DNA of 64,000 nucleotides, from positions 186,001 to 250,000 of the forward strand of contig NZ_CAMFLA010000001.1 of assembly GCF_945957525.1 (NCBI RefSeq), written 5' to 3'. How positions within the stretch are numbered: the first letter of the stretch is position 1; every line of letters begins with the position of its first letter. This DNA is from an uncultured Aquitalea sp. Lineage in GTDB: Bacteria > Pseudomonadota > Gammaproteobacteria > Burkholderiales > Chromobacteriaceae. The position numbers were made by a program, and so were the translations under genes. Under the pieces are notes generated by a model. The model was given only the letters and a program-made list of their open reading frames with translations. It was not told the DNA's origin and searched no databases. Shown here piece after piece: positions 56,448 to 64,000 of this stretch.

Positions 56448-56472
56448 CGGCCGCTCCGACAAGGGGCGGCCG
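56448..56472 (+). other. Stable hairpin between mreB and mreC
   Basis: A 10-bp stem (CGGCCGCTCC with GGGGCGGCCG, one G-U pair) and 5-nt loop end 8 bases before the mreC ATG. There is no T-run. It covers where the mreC ribosome site should be, so it may lower mreC translation or mark an mRNA processing point. Confidence 0.55.
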
Positions 56473-56480
56473 AGTGCCCG

Positions 56481-57386
56481 ATGGATTTCGCCAACACCCC
56501 CAGCTTTTTCCGCTCAGGGCTCAAACCCGGCACGCGCCTCGTGCTCTGTGTCGTGGCGTCGGTAGCCCTGCTGATCGGCGACAGCCGCTACAACCTGATG
56601 GAGCAGGCCCGCGACGGCATGTCGCTGGTGCTCTACCCCTTGCAGCGCGCAGTCAACATGCCGTTGGGATTGGCCCGCCACGCCAGCGACTACTTTACCG
56701 ACCAGGCAGAACTGAAAGCCGACAACGCCAGACTGCGCACCCAGCAGCTGGAAATGTCCGCCCGGCTGTCTCGACTGGAATCGCTGGAGCGCGAGCTGAC
56801 CGAGCTGCGCAACCTCAACGGCATCAAGGCGACTCGCCCCGACGCCGAACAGTTGGCCGAAACCCTCTACACCGGCCGCGATCCGTTTTCCTACAAGATC
56901 ATCATCGACAAAGGCGCCGACGTCAGCCTCAAACCGGGCCAGCCGGTGGTGGACAGCCGCGGGCTGATGGGGCAGATAACCCGCGTTCAGCCGCTGACGG
57001 CGGAAGTGACGCTGATCATCGACAAGAACCAGATGGTGCCGGTGATGATTTCCCGCACCGGCGAGCGCGCCATTCTGTACGGCTACGGCGGCGGCGTTGA
57101 AATCCGCTATCTGCCGCAACACGCCGATGTGCGGGAGAACGACATGGTGGTGACTTCCGGCATCGACGGCCTGTTCCCCGAAGGCATTCCGGTGGCGCGC
57201 GTCAGCAAAGTGGAGCGCAATGCCGGCGCGGCCTTCAGCCGCATCACCACCGAACCGGTGGCCGGCGTACAGCAAACCCGCTTTGTGCTGGTGCTGCGCG
57301 AAAAGGGCCAGACCCCGCCACGCCCGGTAGCGCCTGTCGCACCCGCGAAAAAGACCAAGGGCAAGAAGCCCGCCGATTCGGAGTAA
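56481..57386 (+). CDS. mreC: Rod shape-determining protein MreC
   Basis: This bitopic membrane scaffold of 301 aa activates the elongation PBP2-RodA pair. A short N-terminus (MDFANTPSFFRSG) is followed by one span (LVLCVVASVALLIGDS), a coiled coil (QAELKADNARLRTQQLEMSARLSRLESLERELTEL, in two parts) and the beta-barrel part (GRDPFSYKIIIDKGADV, DNGMVVTSGIDGLFPEGIPVARV-like ENDMVVTSG). I chose ATG 56481 where the family starts; there is no good ribosome site, and a hairpin lies just upstream. The end is Pro/Lys-rich. Confidence 0.95.
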   Translation: MDFANTPSFFRSGLKPGTRLVLCVVASVALLIGDSRYNLMEQARDGMSLVLYPLQRAVNMPLGLARHASDYFTDQAELKADNARLRTQQLEMSARLSRLESLERELTELRNLNGIKATRPDAEQLAETLYTGRDPFSYKIIIDKGADVSLKPGQPVVDSRGLMGQITRVQPLTAEVTLIIDKNQMVPVMISRTGERAILYGYGGGVEIRYLPQHADVRENDMVVTSGIDGLFPEGIPVARVSKVERNAGAAFSRITTEPVAGVQQTRFVLVLREKGQTPPRPVAPVAPAKKTKGKKPADSE

Positions 57387-57388
57387 GC

Positions 57389-57892
57389 ATGCCGTTCGAC
57401 CGCCCCCACGAGTTGCTCAAGCCGGTCAAGCGCCGCTTCATCTTCTTCTCTTTGCTGCTTGCCGTGCTGGTGGAGCTGATTCCGTTACCGCACGGTTCCA
57501 CCCGCTGGCTGCCGGACTTCATCAGCCTGGTGCTGCTGTACTGGGTTATCAACCAGCCGCGCCGCGTCAGCGTGGGCATCGCCTTCCTGATGGGGCTGGT
57601 GGCCGATATCGCCACCGCCGGTCTCTTCGGCCAACATGCGCTGGCCTACAGCGTTACCGCGTTTCTGGCCCTAAGCCGCCAGCGTCAGCTGGTGATGTTC
57701 AACCTGGGTCAGCAAGCGCTGAGCGTGCTGGGGCTGATGATGGCCAACCAAGCCATCATGGTGGTGGCCCGCATGCTGACCGGCGCAGCCTTCGTCGGCT
57801 GGGCTTATTTCCTGCCGCCGCTGATCGGCGCCTTGCTGTGGCCGCTGCTGACCAAGCTGATGCTGCTGCCGTATCGTCACCATCAGGTATAA
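57389..57892 (+). CDS. mreD: Rod shape-determining protein MreD
   Basis: This inner-membrane protein of 167 aa with five or six spans works with MreC. It opens with a basic N-terminus (RPHELLKPVKRR), then a hydrophobic span and RWLPDFISLVLLYWVINQPRRVSVGIAFLMGLVADIATAGLFGQHAL (in parts), the typical MreD core. It starts 2 bases after mreC, with GGAG upstream. A sense-direction 11-mer is read Phe-Gly-Gln-His. Confidence 0.94.
   Translation: MPFDRPHELLKPVKRRFIFFSLLLAVLVELIPLPHGSTRWLPDFISLVLLYWVINQPRRVSVGIAFLMGLVADIATAGLFGQHALAYSVTAFLALSRQRQLVMFNLGQQALSVLGLMMANQAIMVVARMLTGAAFVGWAYFLPPLIGALLWPLLTKLMLLPYRHHQV
57625..57635 (-). repeat. GTTGGCCGAAG repeat, inside mreD
   Basis: One of 19 copies. It is antisense to mreD, whose codons read Phe-Gly-Gln. 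Confidence 0.85.
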
Positions 57893-57896
57893 GCCG

Positions 57897-59837
57897 GTGC
57901 GTCCTACCCGATTCAAAAATCCCAACGTGGACGAAAGCCAGTTCCAGCTGCGGCTGGTGGTGGCTTACGTCTTCATGCTGCTGATGTTCTGCGTGCTGGT
58001 TGGCCGCTTTGTCTGGCTGCAGGTGTACCAGCACGACCGCTTCACCACCATGGCCAACAACAACCGCATCTCGCTGGTGCCCATCCTGCCCAATCGCGGG
58101 CTGATCATGGACCGCAACGGGGTGATTCTGGCGCAGAACTACTCCGCCTACACGCTGGAGCTGACGCCCAGCAAGATGCCGGACCTGGACGCCACCGTGG
58201 CCGAGCTGTCCAAGCTGGTGGACATCACACCGCGCGATGAAAAACGCTTCAAAAAGCTGCTGGGCGAATCCAGGGATTTCGAATCCGTGCCGCTCAAGGT
58301 GAAGCTCAGCGACGAAGAAGCTGCCCGCGTGGCCGCCAACGCTTGGCGTTTTCCCGGCGTGGAAGTGAAAGCGCGCCTGTTCCGCGATTACCCGTACAAG
58401 GAACTGACCAGCCATGTGCTGGGCTACATCGGCCGCATCAACCAGAAAGACCAGGACAGACTGGACGAAGAAGACAAGACCACCAATTACAAAGGCACCA
58501 ACTACATCGGCAAGACCGGTCTGGAAAACGTGTACGAGGATGATCTGCACGGCGAGGTGGGCTTTGAAGAAGTGGAAACCGACTCGGGCGGCCGCGCCAT
58601 CCGCACCCTGCGCCGTACGCCGCCGGTCAACGGCAACAACTTGAAACTGGCGCTGGACATCCGCTTGCAGGAAGTGGCCGACAAGCTGTTCGGCAATCGC
58701 CGCGGCGCGCTGGTGGCCATCGAGCCCTCCACTGGCGGCGTGCTGGCTTTCCTGTCCAAGCCGGGCTTCGATCCCAATCTTTTCATCGATGGCATCGACA
58801 GCCAGAGCTGGGCCAGCCTGAACACCGATTGGCAAAAACCGCTGATCAACCGCGCTCTGCGCGGCACCTACCCCCCCGGCTCCACCTTCAAGCCCTTCAT
58901 GTCGATGGCCGCGCTGGAAACCCACTCCATCGGCATGCACGACATCCGTCCGGCGCCGGCGTTCTTCACCTTGCCCGGCTCCAGCCATCAGTTCCGCGAC
59001 AGCAACAAGCGCGGTAATGGCTCAGTGAATCTGGCTCGCGCCATCACCGTGTCCAGCGACACCTTCTTCTACAAGCTGGCCTGGGATATGGGCATCGACA
59101 AGATTGCGCCCACCGTGGGCCAGTTCGGCCTGGGTCGCCCCACCGGCATCGATCTGGACGGCGAAGCTTCGGGCGTGCTGCCCACCAAGGAATGGAAAGC
59201 CAAGCGCTTTGCCCGCTACAAGGAAGAGTTCCGCCGCTGGTACCCAGCCGACGTGGTGAGCATCGGCATCGGCCAGGGTTTCAACGCCTACACCCCGCTG
59301 CAAATGGCCAACGCCACCGCCATCCTCGCCAACGACGGCGTGGCCTTCAAGCCGCATCTGGTGCAGCAAGTGGTGGACGCCAAAACCGGCAAGCCGCGCG
59401 TGATCGAGCCCAAGCCGGACCGTGTGCTGGCCTTCCGCAAGGAAAACTTCGAATACGTCAAAGGCGGTATGGAAGGCGTGCTCAAGCCCGGCGGCACCGC
59501 CTGGCGTCTGGGGGTGGGCCTGACCTACAGCATGGCCGGCAAGACCGGCACCGCGCAGGTGGTGCAGATCAAGCAAGGGGCCAAGTACAATGCCGCCGCG
59601 CTGGCCGAGCAGTACCGCGACCACTCCTGGTTCATCGCTTTCGCCCCGGTGGAGCAACCCAGGATCGCCGTTGCGGTGATCGTGGAAAACGCCGGTTTCG
59701 GCGCCGCCGCCGCCGCGCCGATCGCGCGCGGTCTGTTTGATTTCTACCTCAAGGGCAAGGTGCCGGACGCAGTGGCGGGCGATCTGAAAACCGTGCCGAT
59801 GGATACTGCCGATGACTCTGCAGCCACATCTGATTAG
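57897..59837 (+). CDS. mrdA: Penicillin-binding protein 2 (elongation transpeptidase)
   Basis: This bitopic membrane class B PBP of 646 aa crosslinks side-wall peptidoglycan with RodA. One span (LVVAYVFMLLMFCVLVGRFVWL) is followed by the pedestal (PNRGLIMDRNGVILAQNYSAYTLEL) and the transpeptidase domain with Ser-Thr-Phe-Lys (PPGSTFKPFM), Ser-Ser-Asp (VSSDTFFYKLAW, the PBP2 form of SxN) and Lys-Thr-Gly-Thr (AGKTGTAQV). The start is GTG 57897, 4 bases after mreD, with a weak ribosome site. Confidence 0.97.
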   Translation: MRPTRFKNPNVDESQFQLRLVVAYVFMLLMFCVLVGRFVWLQVYQHDRFTTMANNNRISLVPILPNRGLIMDRNGVILAQNYSAYTLELTPSKMPDLDATVAELSKLVDITPRDEKRFKKLLGESRDFESVPLKVKLSDEEAARVAANAWRFPGVEVKARLFRDYPYKELTSHVLGYIGRINQKDQDRLDEEDKTTNYKGTNYIGKTGLENVYEDDLHGEVGFEEVETDSGGRAIRTLRRTPPVNGNNLKLALDIRLQEVADKLFGNRRGALVAIEPSTGGVLAFLSKPGFDPNLFIDGIDSQSWASLNTDWQKPLINRALRGTYPPGSTFKPFMSMAALETHSIGMHDIRPAPAFFTLPGSSHQFRDSNKRGNGSVNLARAITVSSDTFFYKLAWDMGIDKIAPTVGQFGLGRPTGIDLDGEASGVLPTKEWKAKRFARYKEEFRRWYPADVVSIGIGQGFNAYTPLQMANATAILANDGVAFKPHLVQQVVDAKTGKPRVIEPKPDRVLAFRKENFEYVKGGMEGVLKPGGTAWRLGVGLTYSMAGKTGTAQVVQIKQGAKYNAAALAEQYRDHSWFIAFAPVEQPRIAVAVIVENAGFGAAAAAPIARGLFDFYLKGKVPDAVAGDLKTVPMDTADDSAATSD

Positions 59838-60912
59838 GCGGCTGTGGCTGGCCGTGAAGGCCCCGCTGGACGGCCCGCTGATGCTGATTCTGGGACTGAT
59901 CTTCGCCCTCAGTCTGGTGGTGCTGTATTCGGCCAACAACCAGGGTCTGGACAAGATCGACAACAAGCTGGTCTACACCGCGCTGTCCTTGAGCGTGATG
60001 TGGCTGCTAGCGCGCAGCCGGCCGCAAAGCGTGATGAATTTCGCGCCGCCCATTTATATCGTGGGCGTGCTGCTGTTGCTGGCGGTGCACTTCAAGGGTG
60101 TGACGGTGAACGGCTCCACCCGCTGGCTGGAACTGGGCATCACCCGCATCCAGCCCTCGGAAATCATGAAGATCGCGCTGCCGATGACGCTAGCCTGGTT
60201 CTTCCAGAAATACGAGCTTTCCATGCGCTGGTGGCACTACCTGGTGGCCGCGGTGATGATCGCCATCCCCTGCGCGCTCGTGCTCAAGCAACCTGACCTC
60301 GGCACCACCATGCTGATCGCCGCCGCCGGCTTCTTCGTGCTGTTCTTCGTCGGCCTGCCCTGGAAGGTGATTCTGGGCGGCATCGTTGCCGGCGCAGCCA
60401 GCCTGCCCATTGTCTGGAACCTACTCCACGATTATCAGCGCCGCCGTGTGATGACCATGATCGACCCGATGGAAGACCCGCTGGGCGCGGGCTACCACAT
60501 CATCCAGTCCATGATCGCCATCGGCTCCGGCGGCCCTTGGGGCAAGGGCTGGCTCAACGGCACGCAGACTCACCTCGACTACATCCCGGAACGCACCACC
60601 GACTTCATCTTTGCCGTTTATTCGGAAGAGTTCGGTCTGGTGGGCAATGTGACCTTGGTCATCCTCTACACCCTGCTGATCAGCCGCGCGATGATGATCA
60701 CCGCCCGCGCGCAGACACTGTACGGCCGGGTAATGGGCGGCGCCATCACGCTGTCCTTCTTTGTCTATGCATTCGTCAACATGGGTATGGTTGCCGGTAT
60801 CCTGCCGGTGGTGGGCGTGCCGCTGCCTTTCGTGTCCTACGGCGGTACCGCCACGGTGACGCTGTTCATCGGCATGGGCATGCTGATGGGCATCGGCAAC
60901 CAGCGCCGCTGA
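59812..60912 (+). CDS. rodA: Elongation peptidoglycan glycosyltransferase RodA
   Basis: This SEDS-family membrane protein of 366 aa with about ten spans polymerises lipid II in the side wall together with PBP2. Its marks are MLILGLIFALSLVVLYSAN, the STRWLELGITRIQPSEIMKIALP loop, KQPDLGTTMLIAAAG, DPLGAGYHIIQSMIAIGSGG and PLPFVSYGGTATVTLFIGMGMLM. The start overlaps the end of mrdA by 26 bases, so translation is coupled. It is the last gene of the mre operon. Confidence 0.97.
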   Translation: MTLQPHLIRRLWLAVKAPLDGPLMLILGLIFALSLVVLYSANNQGLDKIDNKLVYTALSLSVMWLLARSRPQSVMNFAPPIYIVGVLLLLAVHFKGVTVNGSTRWLELGITRIQPSEIMKIALPMTLAWFFQKYELSMRWWHYLVAAVMIAIPCALVLKQPDLGTTMLIAAAGFFVLFFVGLPWKVILGGIVAGAASLPIVWNLLHDYQRRRVMTMIDPMEDPLGAGYHIIQSMIAIGSGGPWGKGWLNGTQTHLDYIPERTTDFIFAVYSEEFGLVGNVTLVILYTLLISRAMMITARAQTLYGRVMGGAITLSFFVYAFVNMGMVAGILPVVGVPLPFVSYGGTATVTLFIGMGMLMGIGNQRR

Positions 60913-60945
60913 CAACCGCCCCGTTACCTAGCACCTCGCTTCCCA

Positions 60946-60974
60946 GCCGATTCCGCGCATGCCGCGGGATCGGC
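60946..60974 (+). terminator. Stem-loop after rodA
   Basis: A 12-bp stem with one T-G pair (GCCGATTCCGCG with CGCGGGATCGGC) and a 5-nt loop lies 33 bases after rodA. It has no T-run, so it is a structural transcript end at best. Confidence 0.45.
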
Positions 60975-61063
60975 CCGCAACAACACCAAGCCCCCTCAAT
61001 GCGCTCTTGTGGCCGTTGCCGCCACACCCCCCCGCCTCGTCGCCCGCCATCTGAACATCGCGC

Positions 61064-61094
61064 TTGCCATCCGGCCGCTCCACACCGCTAATAT
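61064..61094 (+). promoter_or_regulatory. Weak promoter candidate for the fatty-acid-hydroxylase gene
   Basis: TTGCCA (61064-61069) and TAATAT (61089-61094) are 19 bases apart, slightly long, about 65 bases before the ATG. Confidence 0.3.
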
Positions 61095-61160
61095 AGAGCT
61101 ACAACTCCAATCGAGCGTTTGCGCCATGACGCAAACCGCCACATCTACGAGGAAGACTAC

Positions 61161-62018
61161 ATGCAATTCCAGATTGATCTTTTGTTGCTGGCGCTGGCGC
61201 CGGTTTTCCTGCTGTGCATCGCCGCCGAACTGGGCTATTGGCGGCGGCATGGCCGGCCCGAAATCTACGACTGGCGCGACAGCCTGTGCAATGCCGGGCT
61301 CGCGCTCTTGCATCAGGGCGCGGACAAGCTGGCCTGGCTTCTGGTGCTGCCGCTTTATGGCTGGATCTGGCGCGAGCACCGTTTGTTTGCATTCTCCGAC
61401 AGCTGGCTGAGCTTTCTGCTGCTCTTTCTCGGGCAAGATTTCCTCTATTACTGGTTTCACCGCGCCAGCCACCGCGTACGGTGGCTATGGGCGGCGCACA
61501 GCGTGCACCACAGCTCCACTCGCATGAATCTCAGTACGGCCTTCCGTCAGAGCCTGATGTATCCGGTGGCGGGCATGTGGGTATTCTGGCTGCCGCTGGC
61601 CTGGCTGGGCTTTCCGCCGGAACAAGTGGTTGGCGTGGTGCTGGTCAATCTTGCCTTCCAGTTCTTTGTGCACACCCAGGCCTTTCCCAAGCTGGGCTGG
61701 CTGGAATACGTACTCAACACGCCCTCCATCCATCGCAGCCACCATGCGCGCAACCCGCGTTATATCGATCACAATTACGCCGGCGTACTGTGCGTGTGGG
61801 ATCGTTTGTTCGGCAGCTATGTGGAGGAAATCGACGCAGAGCCATGCGACTACGGCACAGTGAAACCGGTGAACAGTTTCAATCCGCTGTGGGTCAGCGT
61901 GGTGGAATGGCGCGACATGTTGGCCGAAGCCTGGCGCGCCGCCAATTGGCGGGACCGCCTGACCTTGTTGTTCGGCCCGCCGGAGGCGGCGGAACAAGTG
62001 GCCAGCCGGCTGCCATGA
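61161..62018 (+). CDS. Fatty acid hydroxylase / sterol desaturase family membrane protein
   Basis: This integral membrane di-iron enzyme has 285 aa. The three histidine clusters are present: FHRASHRV (His-x3-His), WAAHSVHHSS (His-x2-His-His) and the late HRSHHARN, with a distal His also near YIDHNYAG. Four or five spans surround them. Such enzymes hydroxylate or desaturate fatty acids, sterols or carotenoids; the substrate is unknown. I chose ATG 61161 because GAGGAAG lies upstream; an earlier in-frame start (61119) is less likely. One sense 11-mer is read Met-Leu-Ala-Glu-Ala. It stands alone and a strong stem-loop follows. Confidence 0.9.
   Translation: MQFQIDLLLLALAPVFLLCIAAELGYWRRHGRPEIYDWRDSLCNAGLALLHQGADKLAWLLVLPLYGWIWREHRLFAFSDSWLSFLLLFLGQDFLYYWFHRASHRVRWLWAAHSVHHSSTRMNLSTAFRQSLMYPVAGMWVFWLPLAWLGFPPEQVVGVVLVNLAFQFFVHTQAFPKLGWLEYVLNTPSIHRSHHARNPRYIDHNYAGVLCVWDRLFGSYVEEIDAEPCDYGTVKPVNSFNPLWVSVVEWRDMLAEAWRAANWRDRLTLLFGPPEAAEQVASRLP
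61919..61929 (+). repeat. GTTGGCCGAAG repeat, inside the hydroxylase gene
   Basis: One of 19 copies. It is in sense, read Leu-Ala-Glu, about 90 bases before the stop. Confidence 0.85.
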
Positions 62019-62047
62019 ACAAGGCCCGGCATGCGCCGGGCCTTGTT
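62018..62047 (+). terminator. Terminator after the hydroxylase gene
   Basis: A 13-bp perfect stem (AACAAGGCCCGGC with GCCGGGCCTTGTT) and an ATGC loop begin at the last base of the stop codon. Confidence 0.75.
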
Positions 62048-62195
62048 GTGCTCTCGCTTTCCGGACAATAAAGCTCAGCTGCCATGCAACGCGGGGGATG
62101 CACAGAAGCGGGAAGGCGGCGGAATTGCCCAGCAAGTCGCAAACCCGGCCTTGCCGCATCCCGCACCCTCTCGCCCGATTGCTTTCTCAGCAAGC

Positions 62196-62221
62196 ACAAA
62201 GGCCGCTATCGCGGCCTTTGT
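62196..62221 (-). terminator. Stem-loop after the glycine-zipper gene
   Basis: An 11-bp stem (ACAAAGGCCGC with GCGGCCTTTGT) and a TATC loop lie about 40 bases past the stop of the leftward gene. The T-run is short. Confidence 0.65.
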
Positions 62222-62263
62222 TGCTGCTGCACCTTGCCATGAAGGGCGGCATGCCGCCCGTCA

Positions 62264-62947
62264 TCAATTCAGCAACAGCTCGCCATCGCGCGCGGGGATG
62301 CGCTTGCCCGGCTTGTGGTCCATGCGCACGCTGCCGGTCTTGCCGTCCAGCGAGTAACGCACCTGATAGCCCACCACTTTTTCACTGCGGGTTTCTTCGT
62401 TGTTGCAACGGTTTTCGGTGGCGGTAACCGTATCGTTCTGCTGCATGCGCTGCTGCACCTGATTACCGGCGTATCCGCCAGCCACCGCGCCCACCACTGT
62501 GGCGATCTTCTTACCATTGCCGCCGCCCACCTGATTGCCGAGCACGCCGCCCAACACGCTGCCCAGCACGGTGCCGGCTACGCGGTTTTCATCCTGTACC
62601 GGCGCTTGACGGGTAACTTGTTCGGGACGGCAGACTTCCTTGCTGCCGGTTACCGGCTCGGTGATGGCCTTGACGCTCAGCACCTTGGCGTAACTGGCAT
62701 GTTTCGGCGTGGTCGGAGCGGCAGTCTGCGCCCCGGGCGAAGAGGCCGGCAGCGGCGAAGAAGCCGCCGAGCTGAGCGCGGCGGGCGCCGATGCCGCCTG
62801 CGCAAGCAGCTGCGCAGCGGGTGCGGAAGCCTGCGCCAGAGGCGCTTCGGCCCCGCGTTTGTTCAATGACTGATAAGCAGCCACGCCCAGCCCGCCGGCG
62901 ATCACACCACCAGCCAGCACGCTGGCGATCAATACGGATTGTTTCAT
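62264..62947 (-). CDS. Glycine-zipper (2TM/SlyB-like) envelope protein
   Basis: The protein has 227 aa. The N-terminal hydrophobic segment (MKQSVLIASVLAGGVIAGGLGVAAYQ) acts as a signal or anchor. A long Ala/Ser/Pro-rich linker follows, then the glycine zipper VLGSVLGGVLGNQVGGGNGKK and AGGYAGNQVQQRMQ. A small beta-rich C-terminal part ends YQVRYSLDGKTGSVRMDHKPG. This order matches the SlyB/Pcp-like 'glycine zipper 2TM' family, thought to sit in or near the outer membrane. No lipobox cysteine is seen. I chose ATG 62947, with AGGGAG upstream. The role is unknown. Confidence 0.85.
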   Translation of the reverse strand: MKQSVLIASVLAGGVIAGGLGVAAYQSLNKRGAEAPLAQASAPAAQLLAQAASAPAALSSAASSPLPASSPGAQTAAPTTPKHASYAKVLSVKAITEPVTGSKEVCRPEQVTRQAPVQDENRVAGTVLGSVLGGVLGNQVGGGNGKKIATVVGAVAGGYAGNQVQQRMQQNDTVTATENRCNNEETRSEKVVGYQVRYSLDGKTGSVRMDHKPGKRIPARDGELLLN

Positions 62948-63128
62948 TGTTGTCTCCCTGTGGCTTGCGCCGTCTTGCAACGCGCATGGAACCACTGAGA
63001 CACCAGCACCAAAGGCCAGTTGCATGCCTGTGGCATCGACAGGTAAGGCCGCGTGACAGCGTGTAAGCAGATGTATCAGAGCAGCCCACAATACTACCAG
63101 CCCCACTCTGGCTGCTGACCGCCGCGCC

Positions 63129-63443
63129 TTATAGCAACCAGCGCATCGCGCCGTAAACGACAAAGCTCACCACGATGGCCAGCAAGGTCTTGCCAGTTTT
63201 GAACGCCACCGCCAGCGACACCAGCGTGCCCACCAGCCAGGGATTGCCCGGGCGGATATCCAGCGTGCCGCCAGGGGCCAAGGCCATCGGCACCACCAGC
63301 GCCGACAGCACCGCCGCCGGCACATAGTGCAGTGCGCGATTCAACCAATCGGGAAAAGCCAGACGTTGGCCGAAGACCAGGAAACTGGCGCGAATGGCCA
63401 CCGTCACCGCCATCATGCCCAGAATTGCCAGCCACTCATGCAT
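63129..63443 (-). CDS. azlD: AzlD family branched-chain amino acid exporter, small subunit
   Basis: This inner-membrane protein of 104 aa has four spans, the small partner of AzlC in branched-chain amino acid export. [20 protein letters not shown] and [22 protein letters not shown] are the family pattern (Tyr-Val-Pro-Ala-Ala-Val). It overlaps the azlC end by 8 bases. An antisense 11-mer is present, with codons Phe-Gly-Gln. Confidence 0.92.
   Translation of the reverse strand: MHEWLAILGMMAVTVAIRASFLVFGQRLAFPDWLNRALHYVPAAVLSALVVPMALAPGGTLDIRPGNPWLVGTLVSLAVAFKTGKTLLAIVVSFVVYGAMRWLL
63365..63375 (+). repeat. GTTGGCCGAAG repeat, inside azlD
   Basis: One of 19 copies. It is antisense to azlD, whose codons read Val-Phe-Gly-Gln-Arg. 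Confidence 0.85.
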
Positions 63444-64000
63444 GATCGGCCTCCTTGCGGCCAGGGGCGCGCTCCAGCAGCATGCCCGCCGCCACGCCCA
63501 CTACGGCGGCCAGCATCAGATCCAGCTTGTAGGGCATGCCCCGCGCCAGCAAAGCGGTAAGCCCGGCGGCGCAGGCGGCACCCAGTGCCGGACGTTTTTT
63601 CAATTGCGGCGCGACGATGGCGGCAAAAGTGGCCACCATCGCGAAATCCAGCCCGAGATTGGCCAAGCCGGGAATGCTCTTGCCCAGCAGCACGCCCACC
63701 AGTGTCCAGAACAACCAGTTGCCGTACATGGCTAGCGAGGACGCCAGCCAGTAACACTCGCCCAGCTCACTGCCGCGTGAGCGGAAACGGTGCTCCACCA
63801 CGGCAAAGGTTTCATCGGTAAGCCAGAACGCCAGCGGCCAGCGCCAGCGCAACGACCAGTCGCGGGCAAAGGGCAGCAGCGTGGCGCTATAAAGCGCATG
63901 GCGCAGATTGACGACGAAGGTGGTAAGCCAGATCACCGGCAGCGCCGCACCGGCCCCGATCAGACTGACAGCGATGAACTGCGACGAACCGGCGAACACC
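63436..64000 (-). CDS. azlC: AzlC family branched-chain amino acid exporter, large subunit, 5' partial
   Basis: This inner-membrane permease is cut by the window end; about 188 residues are visible. [17 protein letters not shown] is an internal motif of AzlC, so the N-terminal 40-50 residues lie beyond base 64000. [33 protein letters not shown] and the later spans fit. With AzlD it exports leucine, isoleucine, valine or analogues. The 3' end overlaps azlD by 8 bases, so the two are translated together. Confidence 0.93.
   Translation of the reverse strand, partial: VFAGSSQFIAVSLIGAGAALPVIWLTTFVVNLRHALYSATLLPFARDWSLRWRWPLAFWLTDETFAVVEHRFRSRGSELGECYWLASSLAMYGNWLFWTLVGVLLGKSIPGLANLGLDFAMVATFAAIVAPQLKKRPALGAACAAGLTALLARGMPYKLDLMLAAVVGVAAGMLLERAPGRKEADHA

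Overview
The window looks like a chromosomal segment from a high-G+C (about 62% by eye) betaproteobacterium, most likely order Neisseriales and perhaps a Chromobacterium-like genus. The grounds are the protein types (for example a CNP1-like exported protein), a complete dcw cluster, and gatCAB divergent from mreBCD-mrdA-rodA. The genus is inference. I see no tRNA, rRNA, CRISPR array, insertion sequence or prophage, and nothing that looks recently acquired.

Layout. 1-5.4 kb: end of a chemotaxis receptor, a PuuA-like glutamine synthetase-family enzyme, a periplasmic gamma-glutamyltranspeptidase and a small membrane protein. 5.4-20 kb: single genes and small units of housekeeping or stress type (universal stress protein, TlyA-type methyltransferase, BCCT transporter, YceH, YfaZ-like outer membrane protein, cupin, GNAT, GST, prolyl oligopeptidase, a tiny fimbrial-like secreted protein, an exported hydrolase, threonine aldolase, a zinc-ribbon protein, an orphan sugar-type binding protein, TcdA, an M48 protease). 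20-26 kb: a complete leftward oppABCDF oligopeptide importer. 26-34.5 kb: pyrC, a TusA-like protein, NRDE and CNP1-like proteins, a DMT exporter, an acetyl-CoA hydrolase/CoA-transferase, moaC coupled to an exported ParB-like protein, and lpxC with a coupled small membrane protein.

34.5-51.3 kb is the dcw cluster, read leftward in the classical order mraZ-rsmH-ftsL-ftsI-murE-murF-mraY-murD-ftsW-murG-murC-ddl-ftsQ-ftsA-ftsZ, then lpxC. It makes UDP-MurNAc-pentapeptide and lipid II and builds the division machine. Many genes overlap by ATGA or GTGA junctions. The cluster starts from a strong promoter (TTGACC-17-TATAGT) that overlaps four direct repeats at exact 10-bp spacing, which fits an MraZ operator. 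51.7-55.1 kb: gatCAB (leftward), for indirect amidation of mischarged tRNA. 55.4-60.9 kb: mreB-mreC-mreD-mrdA-rodA (rightward), the cell-elongation machine. The window ends with a fatty-acid-hydroxylase-family membrane protein, a glycine-zipper envelope protein and an azlC/azlD exporter cut by the window edge.

The most unusual signal is not a gene. The 11-mer GTTGGCCGAAG occurs 19 times (11 on +, 8 on -) in 64 kb, where composition predicts about 0.05. It sits in all three reading phases of unrelated genes (Leu-Ala-Glu, Phe-Gly-Gln, Ser-Ala-Asn) and in four intergenic sites. One of these forms an inverted pair making the terminator of the glutamine-synthetase-like gene. This is how DNA uptake sequences behave in Neisseria and Pasteurellaceae, but the motif matches neither of the uptake sequences I know. 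I propose it as a candidate uptake-type signal of this lineage.
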